A stretch of DNA of 64,000 nucleotides, taken from positions 62,001-126,000 of the forward strand of contig CAZRRJ010000011.1 in NCBI GenBank assembly GCA_964602515.1, read 5' to 3'. The position numbers were made by a program, and so were the translations under genes. This DNA is from Carboxylicivirga sp964602515 (GTDB lineage Bacteria > Bacteroidota > Bacteroidia > Bacteroidales > Marinilabiliaceae). Under the pieces are notes generated by a model, which saw only the letters and a program-made list of their open reading frames with translations, searched no databases and was not told where the DNA came from. Positions 34,494 to 43,558 of this stretch are shown piece by piece (the first letter of the stretch is position 1; every line of letters starts with the position of its first letter).

Positions 34494-35828
34494 TTGAAAT
34501 TTTCAGATTTAAACCTCAATACAGTACTTTTAAATGCATTAAATGATATTGGTATATTTGATGCAACACCAATTCAGGAAAAAGCATTTCCGGTTATTAT
34601 GTCGGGGCGTGATGTTGTAGGGATAGCACAAACGGGTACGGGAAAAACCTTTGCTTACATATTACCAATATTGCGTCAGCTCAAATTTTCAAATCAGCGC
34701 CACCCGAGAATATTGGTATTGGTTCCAACACGTGAGTTAGTTGAGCAGGTTGTTGGTGAATTCAGGAAACTGACCGAATATATGAATGTAAGGGTAGGAG
34801 GTGTTTACGGAGGTACAAATATCAATACTCAAAAAGCTATGGTTTATGAAGGCTTAGATGTATTGGTAGCTACGCCGGGGCGATTAATTGATATTGTACT
34901 TACCGGTATTTTGCGATTAAAAGGTATACAAAAACTCGTGATTGATGAGGTTGATGAGATGTTAAACCTGGGATTCAGATCTCAATTGGAGCAAATTCAG
35001 GAACTGTTACCCGATCGCCGTCAGAACCTGATGTTTTCAGCAACAGTAACACCCGATGTTGACAAACTAATGAAGGAGTGGTTTTATAATCCTGAGCGAA
35101 TTGAAGTGGCTGCAACCGGTACGCCATTAGAAAAGATTTTTCAGAGCGGTTATATTGTTCCAAACTTTTATACAAAGCGTAATTTGTTGATACACATGTT
35201 GAATCATGATGATACAATGGATAAAGTATTGGTCTTTGTACAAAGTAAAGGTATTGCCGATTTATTATTTGAAGAGCTGGATAAAGTGTTTCCTGGATTG
35301 ATTGGAGTTATTCACTCTAATAAATCTCAGAATTTTCGTTTTCGGATGGTAGAAGAATTTCTTAAAGGAAAGCGACGAGTGCTTCTGGCTACAGACTTAA
35401 TTGCCAGAGGTATGGATCTGCTCCATGTAAGTCATGTAGTAAACTACGATCTGCCTGAGACATCAGAGGGGTATATACACCGGATTGGACGTACCGGTCG
35501 GGCAGAGTCTGATGGTATAACCATTGCCTTTGTTGAAGAAAAAGATGAAGACCGATGGACTTCTATTCAAAAGTTAATGAAGAAGGAAGTTCGTTTAGAA
35601 CCTTTACCGGAAGAGGTAAAAGTCAGTAATGAGTTGTTGGAGTCGGAAAAAGATATTCTGGCGGGGATGGCATTGGTTAAAACACCAAAGCTTGCAACCC
35701 AAAAAGGTAAGGCTTTTCATGAAAAGAGTGATAAAAACAAAAAAACTAACCAGGGCGGTTCATACCGGCGTACAATTGCTGCCAAATATAAAAAGCCAAA
35801 AACACGAGGACAAAAAAAGAAAAGGTGA
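34494..35828 (+). CDS. DEAD-box RNA helicase (DEVD variant, UUG start)
   Basis: A 444-residue ATP-dependent RNA helicase. Motifs: Q motif TPIQEKAF at 25-32, Walker A AQTGTGKT at 45-52, motif II DEVD at 151-154 instead of DEAD, SAT at 182-184 and HRIGRTGR at 329-336. The tail after residue 400 is basic and disordered (KKTNQGGSYRRT, KKPKTRGQKKKR), as often in RNA-binding helicases. The start appears to be TTG at 34494: homologues begin MKFSDLNL or similar and no ATG precedes the Q motif. It probably acts in ribosome assembly or mRNA turnover; the exact orthology is not clear. Confidence 0.92.
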   Translation: MKFSDLNLNTVLLNALNDIGIFDATPIQEKAFPVIMSGRDVVGIAQTGTGKTFAYILPILRQLKFSNQRHPRILVLVPTRELVEQVVGEFRKLTEYMNVRVGGVYGGTNINTQKAMVYEGLDVLVATPGRLIDIVLTGILRLKGIQKLVIDEVDEMLNLGFRSQLEQIQELLPDRRQNLMFSATVTPDVDKLMKEWFYNPERIEVAATGTPLEKIFQSGYIVPNFYTKRNLLIHMLNHDDTMDKVLVFVQSKGIADLLFEELDKVFPGLIGVIHSNKSQNFRFRMVEEFLKGKRRVLLATDLIARGMDLLHVSHVVNYDLPETSEGYIHRIGRTGRAESDGITIAFVEEKDEDRWTSIQKLMKKEVRLEPLPEEVKVSNELLESEKDILAGMALVKTPKLATQKGKAFHEKSDKNKKTNQGGSYRRTIAAKYKKPKTRGQKKKR

Positions 35829-35902
35829 TGCTTTGTAAAAGCATTTAAATTTTTGCAACTGTTTATATTTGGGTATCTTGTACTTATTTCTGCATCGCAA
35901 TT

Positions 35903-36889
35903 ATGAAAACTCGTGTTTTATTTCTTATTAATCCGATTTCAGGTATTGGTAAACAACGAACTGTTGAGAAGGTTGTTAATGATGAAATTGATCATACTAA
36001 GATTGAATTTGAAATTGCCTATACCCAATATGTTGGTCATGCCCGGGAACTGGCTAAAGCAGCTATAGGTCAATATTCAATCGTTGTTGCGGTGGGGGGC
36101 GATGGAACAGTAAATGAAGTTGGTGCTTCGTTGATTAATACAACTACAGCAATGGCCATTATTCCTACTGGTTCAGGTAATGGTTTAGCCCGGTTTCTAG
36201 ATATTCCTTTAAGGGTAACGCGTGCCATACAGGTTATTAATCATATGGAAGTCAGAGATATTGATACTCTGTGTGTTAATGATCAGGTTTCTTTAAATGT
36301 TGCAGGAATTGGTTTTGATGCTCATATAAGCCATTGTTTTGCTAAACAAAAGAATAGAGGGCCAGTTGCGTATGTAAAACTTATTACAAAAGAATATGCC
36401 AGGTATAAGTCATCTACATATACAATTACTATTGATGGAAAGCTATACCGCCTACCTGCCTTTATGATTACATTTGCCAATTCATCGCAATGGGGAAATA
36501 ATATTCATATTGCACCACAGGCTAAAATAGATGATGGATTGATTGATGTCTGCATTATTAAAGAATTCCCTATTTATGATGGACCATCATTATTAATAAG
36601 TATTTTGGATCAGAGCGTTGATCAACGGCGCTATGATTTGATGACACAAGCTAAAAATATTAGAATAGAGTGTACAGAAGGCCTGTTGGGGCATTTGGAC
36701 GGTGAACCTGTAAACTTAGGAAATAAGGCAGAGATAAAGATTCATCCATTATCACTTCGGGTTGTAGTACCACCTAAAGATTTTAGAAAGAATTTGTTGG
36801 AACCACTTAAAGACTTAAAGGAATTTCTTCCTCCTTTACCATCTTTATCTAATCTGCCCAAAGGCTTAAGGTATAGCAGCAAAGATTAA
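35903..36889 (+). CDS. diacylglycerol kinase-family lipid kinase
   Basis: A 328-residue cytoplasmic or membrane-associated kinase. Motifs of the DAGK catalytic domain are visible: LINPISGIGK near the N terminus, VVAVGGDGTVNEVG around residues 60-75 and IPTGSGNGLAR around 90-101. The C-terminal part (GLLGHLDGEPVNLG) matches the YegS/BmrU group, which phosphorylates diacylglycerol or related lipids. It follows the helicase gene by 74 bp and ends at a strong bidirectional terminator. Confidence 0.9.
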   Translation: MKTRVLFLINPISGIGKQRTVEKVVNDEIDHTKIEFEIAYTQYVGHARELAKAAIGQYSIVVAVGGDGTVNEVGASLINTTTAMAIIPTGSGNGLARFLDIPLRVTRAIQVINHMEVRDIDTLCVNDQVSLNVAGIGFDAHISHCFAKQKNRGPVAYVKLITKEYARYKSSTYTITIDGKLYRLPAFMITFANSSQWGNNIHIAPQAKIDDGLIDVCIIKEFPIYDGPSLLISILDQSVDQRRYDLMTQAKNIRIECTEGLLGHLDGEPVNLGNKAEIKIHPLSLRVVVPPKDFRKNLLEPLKDLKEFLPPLPSLSNLPKGLRYSSKD

Positions 36890-36981
36890 AATAGCTCTTA
36901 TATCAATCATTTATTAAATTTGATATTCGAATTGGATTTTGGATATTTACAGTAATATAAAAAGTTTGGCAACTGAATAAA

Positions 36982-37014
36982 AAAAGCCGTTCTACTTCTT
37001 GTAGAACGGCTTTT
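36982..37014. terminator. bidirectional terminator between lipid kinase gene and yidC
   Basis: A perfect 14-bp stem (AAAAGCCGTTCTAC at 36982-36995 with its complement at 37001-37014) and a TTCTT loop, with T tracts on both strands. Confidence 0.92.
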
Positions 37015-37032
37015 GATGTTTTTATAGAAAAC

Positions 37033-38862
37033 TTACTTTCTCTTTTTATTTGCTTGTTTTTGCATATCTTCCAAGCGCTGCTGAAACTTCGATTTCTTAA
37101 CAGGTTTTTTCTGATTGGCTTTAAGTTTCAGTAAAAGTGCTTTTTCATCAACAAAACGACGAATCAATAAAGTCTGACCGATTGTAATTAATGTTGAGAC
37201 AAAGTAATAATAACTTAAACCAGATGCATAATTGTTAAAGAAGAACAGGAACATTACCGGCATCATATACATCATACCTTTCATACCTGGCATTTGCTGG
37301 CTGCTCTGCGTCATTTCCTGGTTAATCTTGGTATACACAATATTTGTAATTGCCATTAATAAACAGAATAAACTAACGTGCGAACCATAGAATGGAATAT
37401 TAAACGGTAGTTCAAGGATTGAGTCATATGATGATAAATCTGTTGCCCATAAGAAGCTTTCCTGACGTAATTCGATAGAGGCAGGAAAGAACTGGAACAT
37501 GGCAAACAAGATAGGCATTTGTAATAGCATTGGTAAGCAACCGCCCATTGGATTAACACCGGCTTTTTTATACAGAGCCATAGTAGCCTGCTGGCGTTCC
37601 ATAGCTTTATCCTTTGGTATGCGGTTGTTTATTTCTTCTATTTGTGGCTTTAATACTTTCATTTTTGCCGTTGACACATACGATTTGTAGGTCAGAGGGA
37701 AAAGTAAAAGTTTAATTAAGATTGTAAGCAATAGGATGATTAAACCATAACTGCTGATAAAACCTTCAAAAAAGTGAAATACTTCAATTACACCCAGGTT
37801 GATGTAACGCAAGAATCCCCATCCTAAATAAACTAACTCACGCAGCTTGTATGCTTCATCATATGGTTTTAATGCTTTAAAATCATTAGGGCCAAAATAA
37901 AAATGAAACCCAAGGTTGTCATCACCTGTAAAAGGAACATTAATCAGGGCACTTGCATTCATTATAAGGCGATCGTTTTTTTCTTCAGGAGCTTCTGTAC
38001 TAACTTCTCCACTTAAGAAATTATCTTTTGCTATAAATACAGAAGAGAAGAACTGATCTTTAAAAGCTACCCATTTTACTTTGGTAGTCAAATTTTCAGA
38101 ATCAGAGCTTGTTGCATTGATATGATCAACATCTTCTTGCGCAAATTTGAAATATACACCAGCACGTTGACGCTCAAAATCAGGAGACTTTTCCTGGGCA
38201 TTCATTTGCATTTTCCATTCAAGAGCTAAGGAGCCTGTATTGGTAGATATGATACTGCCCATATTACGTGTTGTAATATTGAAGTCAGCCATATAGCTAT
38301 TGTCAGGTAAGCTGTACGAAAACACCATTTGGCCTTCAGCAGCATTAATGATCAGGTCTGCTTTATTTGATGATGTTGATGCAACATTAAAAAACAGATC
38401 GTTGGTATGAAAAACACGGTTACTGTGAATAAAGTTGAAACCGAAGGTATTTTGATCGCCATCCTGAAGCAGGAGTGCTTGTCCATCGTGTGTAGTATAA
38501 TCTTTTAATTCAACCGAATAGATGCGTGCACCTTTGGTTGATATCTTCATTCTGATCAGATTATTCTCAAGCGTTATAAAAGACTGTTCTCCTTCAGCAG
38601 CATCAGCAAATAATCCAAAACGGCTTTGCTTTTCAGCAGCAAGAGTTGCCGAGTCTTTCTCTACAACTTCTATTGCAGCTTGTTTTGCACGTACTTCGTC
38701 AGCTTGTTTTTCAGCTGCCATACGAACTAAATTAACCTGATGAAGAGAATCCTGACGTCTTTTTTGCTCTGCTAATTCTTGCTCCGATGGCTTATTCATC
38801 CACCAAAAAAAGCCCAGAATTGCAGTGATAAGTATAATTCCGGTTATTGAATTTTTATCCAT
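37033..38862 (-). CDS. yidC: membrane protein insertase YidC
   Basis: A 609-residue inner-membrane insertase. It has an N-terminal membrane helix (about residues 5-22, ending FFWWMNKPS), a large periplasmic beta-domain, and the conserved C-terminal membrane core from about residue 350 (GLIILLLTILIKLLLFPLTY, then GGCLPMLLQMPILFAMFQFF, and the last helices near YYFVSTLITIGQTLLIRR). The tail is strongly basic, as expected for contact with ribosomes. It lies 20 bp downstream of pyrG on the same strand, so the two are likely co-transcribed. Confidence 0.96.
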   Translation of the reverse strand: MDKNSITGIILITAILGFFWWMNKPSEQELAEQKRRQDSLHQVNLVRMAAEKQADEVRAKQAAIEVVEKDSATLAAEKQSRFGLFADAAEGEQSFITLENNLIRMKISTKGARIYSVELKDYTTHDGQALLLQDGDQNTFGFNFIHSNRVFHTNDLFFNVASTSSNKADLIINAAEGQMVFSYSLPDNSYMADFNITTRNMGSIISTNTGSLALEWKMQMNAQEKSPDFERQRAGVYFKFAQEDVDHINATSSDSENLTTKVKWVAFKDQFFSSVFIAKDNFLSGEVSTEAPEEKNDRLIMNASALINVPFTGDDNLGFHFYFGPNDFKALKPYDEAYKLRELVYLGWGFLRYINLGVIEVFHFFEGFISSYGLIILLLTILIKLLLFPLTYKSYVSTAKMKVLKPQIEEINNRIPKDKAMERQQATMALYKKAGVNPMGGCLPMLLQMPILFAMFQFFPASIELRQESFLWATDLSSYDSILELPFNIPFYGSHVSLFCLLMAITNIVYTKINQEMTQSSQQMPGMKGMMYMMPVMFLFFFNNYASGLSYYYFVSTLITIGQTLLIRRFVDEKALLLKLKANQKKPVKKSKFQQRLEDMQKQANKKRK

Positions 38863-38882
38863 TATTTATGCGTATGTTAGTT

Positions 38883-40484
38883 TTACTCTTTAATTGCTGC
38901 TTTAATAAAAGCTAAAAATATAGGATGTGGTTTTAACACTGTACTGCTGTATTCAGGGTGAAACTGTACACCAACAAACCACTTGTGTTCTGGTATCTCC
39001 ATTATTTCAACCAAACCTGTTTCCGGGTTACAACCGGCTGCTACCATACCCGCTTTAGCATAAGCATCTAAATACTCGTTATTAAACTCGTAACGGTGAC
39101 GATGACGCTCTTTAACATCAGCTTGTCCGTATGCCTCAAAAGAATTTGTTCCCTTTTTAAGGTTACAATCGTAAGCTCCTAAACGCATTGTGCCACCCAT
39201 ATCAGTTATATTCTTCTGATCTTCCATTAAATCAATAACAGCATTATGCGTTGAATGATTCATTTCACGGGAATTTGCATCTTTTAGATTAAGTACATTA
39301 CGGGCATATTCAATAACAGCACATTGCATACCTAAGCAAATGCCTAAGAAAGGGACATTGTTTTCACGTGCATATTTTACTGCTAACAGTTTACCTTCAA
39401 TACCACGATGGCCAAAACCTGGAGCTACCAATATTGCATTAAGACCTTTTAGTTTTTCTAACACATTGGTATCGGTAATTTCTTCCGAATGAATTAACTC
39501 TATTTTTGCTTTACGGTCGTTGTATGTTGATGCGTGTATTAGTGCTTCTATAATTGATTTATAAGCATCGGCCAATTCTACATATTTACCAACTAAACCA
39601 ATTTTTACTGTTTTTTTTGCTCCGTTAAGTTTATTAAGAAAATCTTTCCAGTCCTTAAGGGCTGGTTGCTCAGCAATTGGAAGATTCATCTTTTTCAGAA
39701 TAATTTCATCCAAACCTTCTTCCTGCATTTTAACCGGAACCTCGTATATTGTTTTTACATCAATGGATTGAATAACAGCTTTACTGTCAACATTACAAAA
39801 TAAAGCAACCTTACGACGAATGTCTTGTGATAATTCCTTTTCTGTGCGAAGAACCAATACATCAGGCTGAACACCAATTTCTAATAGTTGCTTAACAGAG
39901 TGTTGCGTAGGCTTGGTTTTTAATTCGCCTGAGGCATTCAGAAACGGAACCAATGTTAAGTGAACAACAGCTGCGTGATTGCCCAGTTCCCATTTCAACT
40001 GGCGAACAGCTTCTACATATGGCAATGACTCTATGTCACCAACAGTACCGCCAATCTCAGTAATTACAAAGTCATATTTGTGCTTTGTACCAAGTAGTTT
40101 AATATTGCGTTTGATTTCATCAGTAATATGTGGTATAATCTGAACCGTTTTTCCAAGGTAGTCACCTTTACGTTCTTTATTAATTACATTCTGATAAATT
40201 CGACCTGTAGTTACATTATTAGCTTGCGATGTTGGCACATTCAGGAAACGTTCGTAATGACCAAGGTCAAGATCTGTTTCAGCCCCATCCTCAGTTACAT
40301 AACACTCTCCATGCTCGTATGGGTTAAGTGTTCCAGGATCAACATTTAAATATGGATCTAACTTCTGAATTGTTACCTTATATCCTCTTGCCTGCAATAA
40401 TTTGGCTAATGAGGCTGAAATAATTCCTTTTCCCAATGAGGAGGCTACACCCCCGGTTACAAATACATATCTTGTTTCCGGCAC
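38883..40484 (-). CDS. pyrG: CTP synthase
   Basis: A 533-residue enzyme that converts UTP to CTP using glutamine. The N-terminal synthase domain has GGVASSLGKGI at 11-21 with the ATP-binding residues, and the glutaminase domain has the nucleophile C383 in GICLGMQ with H509 and E511 in FHPEY completing the triad. Full length for the family. The start is GTG at 40484, as judged by the conserved TRYVFVTGG that follows. yidC is immediately downstream. Confidence 0.97.
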   Translation of the reverse strand: MPETRYVFVTGGVASSLGKGIISASLAKLLQARGYKVTIQKLDPYLNVDPGTLNPYEHGECYVTEDGAETDLDLGHYERFLNVPTSQANNVTTGRIYQNVINKERKGDYLGKTVQIIPHITDEIKRNIKLLGTKHKYDFVITEIGGTVGDIESLPYVEAVRQLKWELGNHAAVVHLTLVPFLNASGELKTKPTQHSVKQLLEIGVQPDVLVLRTEKELSQDIRRKVALFCNVDSKAVIQSIDVKTIYEVPVKMQEEGLDEIILKKMNLPIAEQPALKDWKDFLNKLNGAKKTVKIGLVGKYVELADAYKSIIEALIHASTYNDRKAKIELIHSEEITDTNVLEKLKGLNAILVAPGFGHRGIEGKLLAVKYARENNVPFLGICLGMQCAVIEYARNVLNLKDANSREMNHSTHNAVIDLMEDQKNITDMGGTMRLGAYDCNLKKGTNSFEAYGQADVKERHRHRYEFNNEYLDAYAKAGMVAAGCNPETGLVEIMEIPEHKWFVGVQFHPEYSSTVLKPHPIFLAFIKAAIKE

Positions 40485-40541
40485 AACAATACTTTTAAAT
40501 AGTTATTTCAATTGCTCGTTACGAGCGAAAATTACAAGCTA

Positions 40542-40549
40542 CAAAGGTA
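40542..40549 (-). promoter_or_regulatory. -7 box of the pyrG transcript and 5' leader hairpin
   Basis: On the minus strand TACCTTTG fits TAnnTTTG. Between it and the GTG start lies an inverted repeat (GCTCGT at 40514-40519 with ACGAGC at 40521-40526) in the untranslated leader. Whether the repeat has a regulatory role is open. Confidence 0.5.
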
Positions 40550-40648
40550 GAAAAATACTTTAAATATTGGCCTTTGGCAGTGTTCAAAAGTAAGAAGAAT
40601 TTTATTGCAAAAAGAGGAGAGATGTGCTTTGTTAAGAGGCTTATTATT

Positions 40649-40687
40649 AAATATAAAAGACCGATACTTTATCGGTCTTTTATATTT
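40649..40687 (-). terminator. terminator of the DUF349 gene
   Basis: A perfect 18-bp stem (40649-40666 with 40670-40687) with a CTT loop; the U-rich side on the minus strand fits the DUF349 gene that ends at 40757. It insulates the pyrG-yidC unit. Confidence 0.9.
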
Positions 40688-40756
40688 AATTTTGTTTAAT
40701 TTACTTTTTTTATTGAAGTGATAATTGCTGTTTGTTGGTAATTCACGTGTGGTGAG

Positions 40757-42691
40757 TTACATTTCATCAAGCATATCAAGCTTTTTGTTCAGGAGTTTAA
40801 TGTTTTTTCTGCCTGTTTCAATTTTATGCTCGAAATCACGCACCAGTGCTTCTGATTTTTTCGACTTTGCAAAGAAACCAATATTATTTTCCCAAAGTGT
40901 TATATCGCTTTCCAGTTGCTTAAGTTTATTAATAATTTTATTGCGCTCCTGGGTTAAACGATCCGGGTGATCAGTTGATTTATAATTCTCAATCTTATTT
41001 CTAAATTTTTCCACATTCTTTTCAAACTCATTTAATTTTAAGTTATCGAAATAATGGTTGATGTGGTTTCTGAACTCCTGGTTTACCCGGTCTTTATCTT
41101 TTATTGGTACATGGCCTATTTCTGTCCAGCGGTGTTGAAAATCTTGTAGTTGTTTAAAATTTTCTTCAGCATTTTCGTTTGGCTCAAATGTTTGTACTTC
41201 TTTAATTAATTCTTCTTTTAGTTTGAGGTTTTCATCTTGCGACTCATCTTTTTCACTAAAGAAATTAGATTTATGCTCAAAGAATGCATCACAAGCGGAA
41301 CGAAAACGTTTCCAAATTACATCAGATTGTTTACGAGGGACAGGGCCAATCTCTTTCCACTTTTTCTGAATCTTAATAAATTCATCTGTTACACGTTTCC
41401 AGTCCGTACTGTCTTTCATGCTTTCGGCTTGCAAGCATAATTCTGTCTTTAACTGTAAATTGCTGGTCTGTTCTGATTTATATGATCTAAAAAACTGTCG
41501 TTTATTATTAAAAAATAGGTCGCAAGCTTTACGGAAATGATCGTAAATACGATTATTATCTTTTTTAGGTGCAAAGCCAATGGTTTTCCATATGGTTTGT
41601 AACTCTATTAATTCTTTACTTTTAGCTTCCCATTCTTTGGGTGAGTGAAGTTCTAGCTTAGATAGCTCTTCTGCTTTAATGTACAATTCAGTTTTGGCAT
41701 CCAGGTTTTTTTGTAATTGATTTTTTAGTCCTTCAAAATATTCCTGATGTCTTTTATTGATTTTTGAAGTGGCTTCTTTGAAGCGAATCCAAACTTCTTC
41801 CTTTTGTTCGCGCGGTACAGGGCCAATTTCACGCCACTGTTCATGGTATTTCTGTAGCGTTTTAAACGCCTTTACAATGGTTGGCTCAAGTAAAAGATTC
41901 TCTGTTTTTTCACATAAATCTATTTTGGCTTCCATGTTCTTTTTTAAATCGAGATCGCGCAGTTCTTTATTAATTTTTATGTACCCGTAAAAATTCTCAA
42001 CTGTCAGGTTATAACTTTCCCACAGATCATGAACTTTATTTTGAGGAATGGAACCAATATTACGCCATTTTTCTTGCAGTTCTCTAAAATGCTGAAAGGT
42101 TTCATTTAAAGATTCCTGTTTGTTAATTAGTTCTTTAATACCTTCTATAACATCTGTTTTAGCTTTTAAATTAGCTATTTTCTCTTCTTCTAATCTTTTA
42201 TTAAATTCAGCTCGACGCTCTTTAAATTCTTTTAATAAATTTTTAAGGTCAACTTCACAAGTGTCAACAGGGGGAGCGAAGTTTTCTTCCAACTCGCCTG
42301 ATTCAACAAATTTTCGCTTAATGTCTTCTAGTTCAGCTGAATGTTTTTTATAAAAAGCGGATTTGATTGCTTCTACTTCATTCTTAACATTATCGACCGG
42401 AAAATTTTTTAATACCTGTTTTAGGCGAACGACTAACTCTTCTTTTGTAAGCATTATGTGCTCAACAGGTTCAAGAATCGGCTTTTCCTCAGTAACTTCA
42501 GGTCGTTCATTTTCCGAAACCTCGGTTTTGGTTTCATTGCTTGTAACAGCTTCTTCCGAAGTTATTTCTTCATGTACAGGAGTGGTCACCTCATTTTCGG
42601 GTGTGTTGCTAACTGGCGTATTTTCAGATTGGTTTTCTGAATTCAAACCTTCACCAATATTGGCTGGTTTGTTTAGGTCTTGTGCTTTCAT
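40757..42691 (-). CDS. DUF349-repeat coiled-coil protein
   Basis: A 644-residue protein; ATG at 42691 is preferred to a TTG at 42721. The N-terminal 90 residues are acidic and low in complexity (Glu, Thr, Val, Asn). Then come at least five DUF349 repeats, each with a W..IG..P core: EKWRNIGSIP, EQWREIGPVP, TIWKTIGFAP, KKWKEIGPVP and HRWTEIGHVP, separated by charged helices. The C terminus is a coiled coil. DUF349 proteins are widespread in Bacteroidota and of unknown function. It is divergent from trmD. Confidence 0.88.
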   Translation of the reverse strand: MKAQDLNKPANIGEGLNSENQSENTPVSNTPENEVTTPVHEEITSEEAVTSNETKTEVSENERPEVTEEKPILEPVEHIMLTKEELVVRLKQVLKNFPVDNVKNEVEAIKSAFYKKHSAELEDIKRKFVESGELEENFAPPVDTCEVDLKNLLKEFKERRAEFNKRLEEEKIANLKAKTDVIEGIKELINKQESLNETFQHFRELQEKWRNIGSIPQNKVHDLWESYNLTVENFYGYIKINKELRDLDLKKNMEAKIDLCEKTENLLLEPTIVKAFKTLQKYHEQWREIGPVPREQKEEVWIRFKEATSKINKRHQEYFEGLKNQLQKNLDAKTELYIKAEELSKLELHSPKEWEAKSKELIELQTIWKTIGFAPKKDNNRIYDHFRKACDLFFNNKRQFFRSYKSEQTSNLQLKTELCLQAESMKDSTDWKRVTDEFIKIQKKWKEIGPVPRKQSDVIWKRFRSACDAFFEHKSNFFSEKDESQDENLKLKEELIKEVQTFEPNENAEENFKQLQDFQHRWTEIGHVPIKDKDRVNQEFRNHINHYFDNLKLNEFEKNVEKFRNKIENYKSTDHPDRLTQERNKIINKLKQLESDITLWENNIGFFAKSKKSEALVRDFEHKIETGRKNIKLLNKKLDMLDEM

Positions 42692-42837
42692 AAGCTTTGT
42701 GTTCTTTACTATGCTAGGCAAGTATTGTGTTTAGCATCAATTTATTTTACGAATATATCGTAATTCGGGCAAGTGGCAAATTTTTTTGATGAAAAAGAAA
42801 GCTATTGTCTCATAGCTCATGGATAATGGCTTTTAGC

Positions 42838-42845
42838 TATCTTTG
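42838..42845 (+). promoter_or_regulatory. possible -7 box before trmD
   Basis: TATCTTTG fits TAnnTTTG and ends 21 bp before the trmD ATG. No TTTG at the expected -33 distance. Confidence 0.4.
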
Positions 42846-42866
42846 TTAAAAAAATAACTCGATATT

Positions 42867-43547
42867 ATGCGCATAGATATACTGACCTTATTTCCTGAAA
42901 TGTTTGAAGGGCCATTAACACAATCCATTATGAAAAGAGCGGTTGATAAAGGTATGGTAGAGATGTTGTTTCATAATATCCGTGATTATACTCTGGATAA
43001 ACACAAAAAAGTTGATGATTATGCATTTGGTGGAGGAGCGGGTATGGTAATGACTATACAACCTATTGCAGATTTAATTGAAAAATTGAAGTCAGAACGT
43101 ACTTATGATCATATTATTTATATGACACCAGATGGGAAGCGTTTTGATCAGAAAATTGCCAATACTCTTTCTCTGGCAGAAAATATTATGATTTTATGCG
43201 GCCATTATAAGGGGGTTGACCAACGTATTCGTGATATGTATATAACATCAGAAATATCGATTGGAGATTTTGTGTTAACTGGTGGTGAGATTGCAGCAGC
43301 AGTTGTTTCTGATGCTATTATTCGTTTAATACCAGGGGTAATGTCAGATGAAACATCTGCCTTAACTGATAGTTTTCAAGATGGATTACTGTCGCCCCCG
43401 GTTTATACACGTCCAGCTGATTACAATGGTTACAAAGTGCCAGATGTTTTGTTGAGTGGTAATCAAGCTAAAATTGATGCCTGGCGTGAGCAGAAGGCAT
43501 ACGAACGAACACAAGAGATACGTCCGGATTTATTAAATGATCATTAA
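42867..43547 (+). CDS. trmD: tRNA (guanine37-N1)-methyltransferase
   Basis: A 226-residue SPOUT methyltransferase that methylates G37 of tRNAs reading CNN codons and so limits frameshifting. Recognisable segments: RIDILTLFPEMF at the N terminus, DDYAFGGGAGMVM in the middle, ILCGHYKGVDQRIRD and the knot motif SIGDFVLTGGEIAA. Length is normal. In this window it stands apart from rpsP, rimM and rplS, its usual companions in many bacteria. It converges on the nuclease gene with only 11 bp between stop codons. Confidence 0.97.
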   Translation: MRIDILTLFPEMFEGPLTQSIMKRAVDKGMVEMLFHNIRDYTLDKHKKVDDYAFGGGAGMVMTIQPIADLIEKLKSERTYDHIIYMTPDGKRFDQKIANTLSLAENIMILCGHYKGVDQRIRDMYITSEISIGDFVLTGGEIAAAVVSDAIIRLIPGVMSDETSALTDSFQDGLLSPPVYTRPADYNGYKVPDVLLSGNQAKIDAWREQKAYERTQEIRPDLLNDH

Positions 43548-43558
43548 TAACGAATTTT

